Positions 7,238 to 13,919 of a stretch of DNA of 14,972 bases are shown piece by piece. Each line of letters begins with the position of its first letter. The first letter of the stretch is position 1. The notes beneath the pieces were generated by a model that saw only the letters and a program-made list of their open reading frames with translations, was not told the DNA's origin and ran no database searches. The position numbers were made by a program, and so were the translations under genes. The stretch covers positions 1 through 14,972 of the forward strand of contig DLYY01000058.1 in NCBI GenBank assembly GCA_003447535.1, read 5' to 3'. Source of the stretch: Bacteroidota bacterium (lineage in GTDB: Bacteria > Bacteroidota > Bacteroidia > Chitinophagales > UBA8649).

Positions 7238-9619
7238 CTATCGCTGAATCGAAAACTGCTGTGTGTAGCTTTCGCCGCCTTTACGCAAAGTAATCGTATA
7301 TATTCCTGCAGCTAAATCGCTGATATTGAGTGTTTGTTTTGTGGTGTTAGCTTGTGTTGAGCTAATCAACTTGCCATCCATGGCAATGAGTTCAATAGCA
7401 GCTCCCATTAAATTCTCAGATAAAGTCATTTGAATACGGCCATCAACAGCGACTGCCGTAAACAATGTAGCATTTAGTTCGCTATTTGAAGTAACTCCTT
7501 TAGCTACAATTACTTCAATAGATGAAGAGGTTCTACAACCATCATTATTGGCAGCTTCAACCGAAACTATGTAGACTCCAGCTGTTAGGCCTTCAAGCAT
7601 TAAATCTTCACTTTCCGAAACAACTTCACCATCCAATGTCCAAACCAAATCAGTAGCGTTCGTTAAAGGGGCAATATCCAAGGAACTTCCTTCGATTATC
7701 GTAAGCTGTTGAGGTAAATCAAGAATGATTGGCTCCAGAACTTCTACAGACAAGATTTCATTTATTATAGTGCTCCCATACTGGAGCTCGACCTCATAGA
7801 TGCCACTAGTCTGGACGGGAAGACTTCTAGAAGAGGATGCACTCCCTTGTGTAAAGACCTGTCCATTATGACTAACGGAATAATCCCATACTACATTCTG
7901 ACTATTGAGAGTATACGCTGGAATATTAAGCTCGAGCGCTCCTTCAGGCGATTCACAACTTCCTTGGATAGCCTCAGCAAGTACCTTTGGCGTTAAGTGC
8001 AATTGAAAGCGATCACCATGGTCTTGTGCCAAGGCATTAAATGTGTAGGTATCATTAAGGGTTAAATCCTGCCATGTATTTGTTGCTTTATCCTCTAGGA
8101 ACAACAGTCCTCCTTGTGGGAAGCTTTCCATTCCTGAGAAGGTTAAAGTATATATGCCATCCGCCCCAGCATTCAATCCTAGAGGTAGAACTTCACCCAG
8201 CTGATTGGTGTTTCGTGCATTGATTGATTGCATATCATCTTTCAAGTTGGTGTACAAGGTTGGCTGTCCTTGGATACTATTAAACTTATACGCCTCGAAG
8301 AGCGGGTCAAACATAGATGTCATATCCTCACCAAAAGCAATGAATGTTTTATCCGCAAACCCATTGCCACGCACTTCAACTTCTAGACCGTGTTCGTACC
8401 AATCATTACGGAAAGTACCCGATGTTGTCGTTCGCATGGCATCTGTAAAGTTTACAGTAGCATCTACTCCATTAAGTGTACCTGCACGAACAGCAAATCC
8501 TTGCGTTGCGGGGATAGATTCTCCTATGGTATATGCTGAATATGTCCCACTATAAGTCCCTGAAGGATTGTAATATGAGGGAGAATTTACTTCTGTATTG
8601 CCCTGAATAAAAACGTCTCTTGACATAGGCGATGGATAGGGATTTCCAATGAGGTCCCAGCCGCTGTAAATACTGGCTGTGAATCCTGAGGCCGTGTTTC
8701 CAGAGCCAGAAAAGTTCACATTATCCACTTGATAGTTAAATGAGCCTGAGCCTGGATTTCCAACAATTTCTAAAATGTTGCCATTACCTGTTAAGTAGGC
8801 TGAAAAGCCTCGAGCAGATTCTAAAGTACCTGAAGAGCGAACAATCCAACCTCCTTGATCAACACATGGACTTGCTGCTGCAGTCGTTGGATTATACTCA
8901 AACAGATTGCCATAATTCGACCCTTGGGCGAGTGCTGTCGGGTCACATGGAGCAGAAGGTGTTACAGCTACACCATCATTTCCATTACCTGATACTCCGC
9001 TTCCATATCCACTAACATCATCATCCAAATTTGCCACAGAAGCGCCTGAAATGGGCGAGGATATTAGGTGTTGTCTTGCTGTTGCTCCTGCAACGTATAA
9101 TTCATCAGTAATTTGTCCAACATAGGATCCGCTTCCTGTAAAGTCGTCTAAAAAGGCATCAAATTCCGCATCACTTTGGAGGACAACTGACCCTGAAGTG
9201 CCTTGGGTGAAAACACCACTCGACAAAAGCAAGGAGGAATCAATATTCAACGTACCCGATTGTATCGTAACGCCGTTGGAATTATCAACTTCCACTCGGT
9301 TGGCATTGATTACATCGCCATTAATGGTTTGGGTTGTGCTACCATTGAAAACAAGTTGGCCTGTAGAAACATAGCCACCATTTGTACTTGAGGTGTACGA
9401 TGTATTCCCAGCAATCCAAACAAGGCCTGAGGCATTGTCTATTTTCCCATTGCTCACAGTTAATTCACCATTGACAAAAAGCGTTGGGTTACTTCCATCT
9501 TGACCATTGACATAAATTTCAGTTGTTGCTGAATTGTTATCTCCTGAGACATAAAGTGCCTGAGCGTATGAAGAGAAGGCTGCTACGAGCATTGAAAAAG
9601 AAAAGAGAATTGTTTTCAT
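7238..9619 (-). CDS. Large secreted T9SS cargo protein (type A sorting tail)
   Basis: 793 residues from the ATG at 9617-9619, which opens a signal peptide MKTILFSFSMLVAAFSSYAQ; further upstream ATG (9637) and TTG (9670) codons would put extra polar residues before it. The N-terminal half (about 21-400) is Ser/Gly/Asn/Thr-rich and beta-strand-like (TLFVNGELTVSNGKIDN, GWDLIGNPYPSP, GFAVRAG), typical of large Bacteroidota surface proteins. Two Cys (PCDP, SPCV) lie near residues 224 and 252. The half from about 407 on is shared with the neighbouring 410-residue protein. The end is a Por-type tail: IELIAMDGKLISS, LNISDLAAGIYTITLRKG and QQFSIQR. No catalytic motif is recognised; a structural or adhesive role is inferred. 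The 108-bp gap upstream is shared with the divergent operon that starts at 9728. Confidence 0.9.
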   Translation of the reverse strand: MKTILFSFSMLVAAFSSYAQALYVSGDNNSATTEIYVNGQDGSNPTLFVNGELTVSNGKIDNASGLVWIAGNTSYTSSTNGGYVSTGQLVFNGSTTQTINGDVINANRVEVDNSNGVTIQSGTLNIDSSLLLSSGVFTQGTSGSVVLQSDAEFDAFLDDFTGSGSYVGQITDELYVAGATARQHLISSPISGASVANLDDDVSGYGSGVSGNGNDGVAVTPSAPCDPTALAQGSNYGNLFEYNPTTAAASPCVDQGGWIVRSSGTLESARGFSAYLTGNGNILEIVGNPGSGSFNYQVDNVNFSGSGNTASGFTASIYSGWDLIGNPYPSPMSRDVFIQGNTEVNSPSYYNPSGTYSGTYSAYTIGESIPATQGFAVRAGTLNGVDATVNFTDAMRTTTSGTFRNDWYEHGLEVEVRGNGFADKTFIAFGEDMTSMFDPLFEAYKFNSIQGQPTLYTNLKDDMQSINARNTNQLGEVLPLGLNAGADGIYTLTFSGMESFPQGGLLFLEDKATNTWQDLTLNDTYTFNALAQDHGDRFQLHLTPKVLAEAIQGSCESPEGALELNIPAYTLNSQNVVWDYSVSHNGQVFTQGSASSSRSLPVQTSGIYEVELQYGSTIINEILSVEVLEPIILDLPQQLTIIEGSSLDIAPLTNATDLVWTLDGEVVSESEDLMLEGLTAGVYIVSVEAANNDGCRTSSSIEVIVAKGVTSNSELNATLFTAVAVDGRIQMTLSENLMGAAIELIAMDGKLISSTQANTTKQTLNISDLAAGIYTITLRKGGESYTQQFSIQR

Positions 9620-9727
9620 AGTTCTTGTGTAAATCATAGAATTGAAAGATAAGAAATTCTTGCAATTCAATCAATTACAGCATTCTGAAAGCTTAAGATT
9701 ACTTAAGGATTGACTATATTGAATCGA
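9620..9727. promoter_or_regulatory. Divergent promoter region between T9SS gene and lipoprotein operon
   Basis: This 108-bp AT-rich gap must hold the start signals of both divergent units. On the - strand a TTG is followed after about 20 nt by TATCTTTC, a near match to TAnnTTTG. No exact match to the Bacteroidota promoter is seen on the + strand. The hexamer CTTAAG occurs twice at about 9692-9708 (gcttaagattacttaagg), which could be an operator but may be chance. Confidence 0.35.
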
Positions 9728-10678
9728 ATGCCTCTACCAACAACCTGTCCACCCAACTTTTCAGTTGGCCTAGCATTATTTTATTATGTAATGATTGGAC
9801 TCTTTATTTTCTCTGGGTGCCAAAATGATGATGTGGTTACTATTCCAGGCAACGAACCACCTCAAGGACAATACGTGTCTACAGTTCAAATTGAAAACTA
9901 CATTCAACGATGCTTTATTGACTTGCTTGGGAGGGAAGCCTTAAATAATGAAATGGAGTATTACTTCAATCTATTAAAAACCAATGAGCTAAGCCATGAA
10001 TCTAGAGAAGCCATGTTGATTGATCTTCAACAAGACACAACTTATAGAGAAGGAGATTCATCGTATCGGCATGCCTACAGTCAGCGAATCTACTCTTTGG
10101 GCAAAGGAAGAATGATAGAAAGTGTAGAGAATGACTATATCTATCAAGAAATGGGGCAATTGCAAAACGATCTGACCGGTGCAATAAACAATGGGGATTC
10201 GTCATTAACAGCCTTTTTCAGAGAACGCATTCAAGATGCACAGGCCGTATTAGATATTCCAAGAGATTATCGACTTGGAATTCTTGCTATGGACAGCATG
10301 CATGTACGCCTAATGGACAATCTAGTCTATGATCAAATCAACATGGGTACTTTCAACTTCGTGATTTCTGCGTTCGACAACTTGTTGTACCGATATCCTA
10401 CCGATGCTGAGTATACAGCCGGATATACCATGGTAGAGGATAATGTCAGTACCACGTTGATGGGACAATCAGCAACCAATAGAGGTGACTTTATACGCAT
10501 AATGACCGAAGGACAATCCTTCTATCAAGGAATGATTATGTGGACGTTTAAAACATTACTCCTGCGAGACCCTACTCCAAATGAATTAAGTTTTTATATC
10601 ACCTCATACTTCGTCGACAAAGATTTTGAAAAACTTCAGCGCTCGATTATGTCAACCGATGAATATGCAAATTTTTAA
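9728..10678 (+). CDS. Lipoprotein with DUF4214/DUF1549-like helical motifs, first gene of operon
   Basis: 316 residues from the ATG at 9728; a TTG six codons earlier is less likely. A hydrophobic segment (about 13-29) ends in a lipobox, LFIFSGC, making Cys31 the lipid-bearing residue, followed by QNDD. This resembles the Bacteroidota signal that sends lipoproteins to the cell surface. The mature part is mostly helical and carries three versions of one motif: RCFIDLLGREALNNEMEYY, DNLLYRYPTDAEYTAGY and KTLLLRDPTPNELSFYI, the last followed by SIMSTDEYANF. The pattern LxR-x-P-[TS]-x-x-E-...-SxDEY is like DUF4214 and the N-terminal part of the planctomycete DUF1549. Function is unknown. The 3' end overlaps the next gene by 20 nt. 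Confidence 0.82.
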   Translation: MPLPTTCPPNFSVGLALFYYVMIGLFIFSGCQNDDVVTIPGNEPPQGQYVSTVQIENYIQRCFIDLLGREALNNEMEYYFNLLKTNELSHESREAMLIDLQQDTTYREGDSSYRHAYSQRIYSLGKGRMIESVENDYIYQEMGQLQNDLTGAINNGDSSLTAFFRERIQDAQAVLDIPRDYRLGILAMDSMHVRLMDNLVYDQINMGTFNFVISAFDNLLYRYPTDAEYTAGYTMVEDNVSTTLMGQSATNRGDFIRIMTEGQSFYQGMIMWTFKTLLLRDPTPNELSFYITSYFVDKDFEKLQRSIMSTDEYANF

Positions 10679-11165
10679 CCCGATATATCTACTTACAGGA
10701 ATTCTGAGTATTCTGCTTTTTACATCATCTTGTCAAAAGGATGATCCCATAGTATACGAGGTAAATCCCCAAGACATACTATCCCCTACAGCAGGGAAAA
10801 TCAAAGAAAAAAGTCCTGAGCAGTTTGTTGCGGTACTCCACGCAAACCTATTTGGAACGCCAATTTCTGTAAATGATCAAGTTGAAGTGGAGCGTCTCTT
10901 ACGCAGCACAGGGGATAAACGGTTAACCTGGGAACTCATCGTATCAAGCTACATGAATGATCCCAATGTTCAACTCCCCGACAACCTCATTATTCAGCAA
11001 GACCTAGATGGTTTTATCGTGGAAACCTATAGCCGCTTTTATTTTCGACCTCCATCCCAAATCGAACTGGAATGGTGGCGTAATTACTTAACCAATAATC
11101 CCAATGTCAGCACCGAGTTAGTTTATCTAGCCTTTGCTACTTCGGATGAATACTTCTTCTACTAA
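10659..11165 (+). CDS. Small lipoprotein with DUF4214-like motif
   Basis: 168 residues from the ATG at 10659; another ATG two codons later (10665) is equally possible, and both lie inside the end of the preceding gene (overlap 20 or 14 nt). The signal peptide ends in LLFTSSC (Cys25), followed by QKDDP, which fits the C-x-K-(D/E)2 surface-export consensus described in Capnocytophaga. The mature protein has a weak first motif (VAVLHANLFGTPISVND) and a clear last one: YSRFYFRPPSQIELEWW followed by FATSDEYFFY at the very end. The second closely resembles the end of the preceding lipoprotein, so the two look like diverged relatives. It probably acts with the DUF1501-like protein encoded 11 nt downstream (inference). 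Confidence 0.82.
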   Translation: MNMQIFNPIYLLTGILSILLFTSSCQKDDPIVYEVNPQDILSPTAGKIKEKSPEQFVAVLHANLFGTPISVNDQVEVERLLRSTGDKRLTWELIVSSYMNDPNVQLPDNLIIQQDLDGFIVETYSRFYFRPPSQIELEWWRNYLTNNPNVSTELVYLAFATSDEYFFY

Positions 11166-11176
11166 CCCAACATGCT

Positions 11177-12523
11177 ATGAATAGACGAGAATTTGTAAAG
11201 AAGGCTGGGTTAACCGCCGGTATAAGTTTAGCATCACCCTACATCATGAAAAATGGGTTGTTTGCTCGTGGTGCGATGAGTTCGGCTGAACATGTTGTGC
11301 TCGTTATGTTTGCCGGAGGCGTCAGGCAACAAGAATCCGTTCTGCAACGATACCTTACCGAAAGTCAAGGGCTGACAGGATCCATCTATGAAGGAAACAT
11401 CATGTATAACCTTTTAAATGGACAGGCTCCTCAAGATAAAATTGTCTATGGCCTCGATCCCAGTGTAGGACCTCAGGGCTCCTTGCCAATCCCAGCGATA
11501 CTTAGCTCGAGTATACAATCTCAAGGAATCCTTTTTCCTGAAGTGACAGCGGCTGGGACAGGCCACTATTCAGGTCTTGTCACCCTACTGACAGGAAGTC
11601 GAAGTGTTACACAAGGTCTTCGCAATCGACCCCGTAACCCAACGATTTTTGAATATGCCCGAAAACATGCAAATCTTGGGGCAACCGATGTTTGGATGGT
11701 TGGAAACCGTATTGGCAATTCGCTACCTCTCTTAAACTACAGTGACCATCCGGATTATGGAGTGGAGTATGGAGCCAACTTCATGGCCCCTGACATAACC
11801 TTTGGCCCTGAGGGAGAAGAACATATCAAAAATGCCAAATCCTATCACCCAGAGGAGGATCTTGGTCCTGCGAACACCATGCAAAACTTTTTAAATCGCT
11901 CGTTTAACCGCACTGGAAGTGACTTCGGAGGGGTGCGCAACACAGAAGATGAAAAGTATCAGTTACGACTATTTTTTGAGGAAATGTTTGCCAAAAAGGC
12001 TTCGAATACCATTTCTCATCCGCCAGTAGTGAGCAACAATGATATGAGGGCTGTGGGATATGCATGTGAAGTACTGAAATGGTTTAAACCTAAAGTGACG
12101 GTCGTCAACTTGGATAGTGTTGATGGTTGTCATGCAAACTTTACGGGCTACCTAAGATCCCTACACCGTGCAGACCATGCGGTAGGTCATCTTTGGAACA
12201 CGATTCAAACGCAAATCCCTGAAATGACGGACAATACTTGCCTTATCGTTTGTCCAGAACACGGCAGAAACCTTGAGCCAAACAGTGTTCTAGACGAAAA
12301 TGATTGGTCGGCATATGACCATAGTGACCTCAATGCCACCCGTATTTTTTCAATGGTAGTAGGACCGGGAATCGACCAAAATTTAGTGGTGGGGAGTGAA
12401 AGCAATCCTATTGGCGACATCTCCGATATTGTACTTACCATGGCAGAAGTATTGGGTGTAAAGTCGCAAGTTATTCAATCAGGTCTGACCTCATCAAGTC
12501 AATCTTTATTAGATCGGATATGA
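11177..12523 (+). CDS. Twin-arginine-exported DUF1501-like protein (alkaline phosphatase superfamily fold)
   Basis: 448 residues. The N-terminus NRREFVKKAGLTAGISLASP is a twin-arginine (Tat) signal, meaning export in folded form, probably with metal bound. HVVLVMFAGGVRQQES (39-54) matches the opening strand of DUF1501 proteins but lacks the Asp expected there. GHYSGLVTLLTGSRS (129-143) occupies the place of the nucleophile helix, as in sulfatases. NLDSVDGCHANFTGYLRSLH (311-330), DHAVGHLW and CPEHGRNLEPN (359-369) follow the D-x-x-x-H...DHG pattern of alkaline-phosphatase/phosphoglycerate-mutase metal sites, with Glu361 in place of the usual Asp. YDHSD (380-384) could give the last His. It may be a hydrolase with an altered metal site or a non-catalytic relative. 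The stop codon overlaps the start of the cytochrome-like gene (ATGA, 4 nt). Confidence 0.82.
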   Translation: MNRREFVKKAGLTAGISLASPYIMKNGLFARGAMSSAEHVVLVMFAGGVRQQESVLQRYLTESQGLTGSIYEGNIMYNLLNGQAPQDKIVYGLDPSVGPQGSLPIPAILSSSIQSQGILFPEVTAAGTGHYSGLVTLLTGSRSVTQGLRNRPRNPTIFEYARKHANLGATDVWMVGNRIGNSLPLLNYSDHPDYGVEYGANFMAPDITFGPEGEEHIKNAKSYHPEEDLGPANTMQNFLNRSFNRTGSDFGGVRNTEDEKYQLRLFFEEMFAKKASNTISHPPVVSNNDMRAVGYACEVLKWFKPKVTVVNLDSVDGCHANFTGYLRSLHRADHAVGHLWNTIQTQIPEMTDNTCLIVCPEHGRNLEPNSVLDENDWSAYDHSDLNATRIFSMVVGPGIDQNLVVGSESNPIGDISDIVLTMAEVLGVKSQVIQSGLTSSSQSLLDRI

Positions 12524-13470
12524 TATCGCTACGCAACACTACTGTAATCATTGGTATTACAGGCCTTTTGATCACCCTAATCCAATGTCAAGGAGATAAC
12601 TTACCTCCTAATCCTTATGATGCTATCCAGGATCCAGATGATCTTTCTAACGATAGCATTCCTTTGGCAAGCCTTGAAGGACTTCAAACCAAAGTCTTTG
12701 GGCCAACATGTGCCAATTCTGGATGTCACGATGGCACCTTTGAGCCTGATTTTCGTACTGCTGAGGCCTCCTACAACTCCCTTGTATATCAGCCTATCAT
12801 TAAAAACTATGTCAGTAATCCTTTGACGTGCAGAGCGCTTCCTTTTAATGCAAGTAATTCAATGATTTTAAGACGTCTTACGGAAGATATCGATGGAATC
12901 TCAGGCATCATGCCACTTGCCACTGAGCCAGATAGTGATTGGGAAACCAACAAAGAAAACTACATCGCGGCTTTGAGCGAATGGATTAATGCCGGTTGCC
13001 CCGACTTACTAGGCAATATAGCTTCGACTTCAGATTACATCCCCCAACTTAAAGGCTTTCAAGTCACAGCAACAGGGAGTACTCTTCCTTTTCCAAGAGC
13101 TGAAAACTACAGCATTCAAGTGCCTTCATCTACAACTTCCATTGATTTGTGGTTTGCCTTGAGCGATGAATCAGGAAACCCTTTACTAGTCGATTCACTC
13201 TTCCTCTCCTACTCAAGGGATAACTACAGTAATTCCTTTCGCTATGCTGTCCAGACCACTGGATCAACAGCCTATGTAGACTATTATGGTATTTCATCGA
13301 ACTACAGTTACAAGGTGACCATTCCCAGTCCCGATCAAATCTTCTTGGAAAATACCTTTGTTTTTGCTCAGGTCCGAGCGAATGATGGTGTAAATATTCC
13401 AGTTCTTCTACCGGGACCTGTGACCCTACCCCATATTAAAAACTATTATTCCTTTCGATGCACAAACTAG
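12520..13470 (+). CDS. c-type cytochrome-like lipoprotein with CX4CH haem motif
   Basis: 316 residues; the ATG overlaps the previous stop. A hydrophobic N-terminus (8-22) leads to Cys23 in LIQCQGDN. The residue before Cys is Gln rather than Gly/Ala/Ser, so lipidation is likely but the lipobox is unusual. Residues about 50-160 resemble the planctomycete-type cytochrome domain: VFGPTCANSGCHDG with Cys64-x4-Cys69-His70, then SMILRRLT, the GIMPL segment (Met131, possible axial ligand) and ALSEWINAGCP. A C-x4-CH motif has two extra residues compared with CxxCH, so covalent haem is plausible rather than certain. The C-terminal half (about 175-316) looks like an all-beta domain of unknown role. It could pass electrons or use a haem-like site beside the DUF1501-like partner (inference). 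Confidence 0.8.
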   Translation: MISLRNTTVIIGITGLLITLIQCQGDNLPPNPYDAIQDPDDLSNDSIPLASLEGLQTKVFGPTCANSGCHDGTFEPDFRTAEASYNSLVYQPIIKNYVSNPLTCRALPFNASNSMILRRLTEDIDGISGIMPLATEPDSDWETNKENYIAALSEWINAGCPDLLGNIASTSDYIPQLKGFQVTATGSTLPFPRAENYSIQVPSSTTSIDLWFALSDESGNPLLVDSLFLSYSRDNYSNSFRYAVQTTGSTAYVDYYGISSNYSYKVTIPSPDQIFLENTFVFAQVRANDGVNIPVLLPGPVTLPHIKNYYSFRCTN

Positions 13471-13919
13471 CCCTTTATATCGCAGGAAGTATGCAGGTCC
13501 TGATAATGCTCTTTGCGTCGTCTTGTCAATCGGATGATATGAACTTAGTATACCCCATTGAGCCTGAAATTCTCTCAGTCGAAGTGAGCCCTCTTCAAGT
13601 GCAAGAGTATTCAGACTCCTTACTATTCACTATTTCCTACCGTGATGGCGATGGAGATATTGGGTGGCCAGAAGGCGATTCATTACCTCTTTACATCAAG
13701 GACATACGCTTACCTGAGACTGATCGCTTTTTTGTCAGTCCGCAAGCTCCTCTAGGAAGCCGAATATCCATACAAGGCCAACTGAATGTGCTTCTACCTA
13801 ATACGTTTCGATTAGGAACTGGGACCCAAGAAATTACACGTTTTGAAGTGTGGCTAACCGACCGTGCAGGTCACCAGTCGAATGTAGTACTTACCGAAGA
13901 CGTTGTGATTTATGAATAA
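13458..13919 (+). CDS. Small beta-rich lipoprotein of unknown function
   Basis: 153 residues from the ATG at 13458, overlapping the end of the cytochrome-like gene by 13 nt. The signal peptide ends in LFASSC (Cys23), followed by QSDD, so a surface-directed lipoprotein is likely. The body has SLLFTISYRDGDGDIGWPEG (Asp/Gly-rich, possibly calcium binding) and a C-terminal stretch ITRFEVWLTDRAGHQSNVVL, resembling a Bacteroidota Ig-like family often seen in lipoproteins; the family name is not certain. It overlaps the following CUB-domain gene by 8 nt, so it is translated as part of the same unit. Confidence 0.8.
   Translation: MHKLALYIAGSMQVLIMLFASSCQSDDMNLVYPIEPEILSVEVSPLQVQEYSDSLLFTISYRDGDGDIGWPEGDSLPLYIKDIRLPETDRFFVSPQAPLGSRISIQGQLNVLLPNTFRLGTGTQEITRFEVWLTDRAGHQSNVVLTEDVVIYE

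Noticed and set aside
8205..8555. 116-codon + strand open frame inside the large T9SS gene
   Set aside because: It lies fully opposite a well-supported secreted protein gene with signal peptide and sorting tail; it has no start signal or domain and is a shadow frame.
9692..9709. Paired CTTAAG hexamers as a defined operator
   Set aside because: Two palindromic hexamers in AT-rich DNA may be chance; mentioned within the intergenic region but not called as a binding site.
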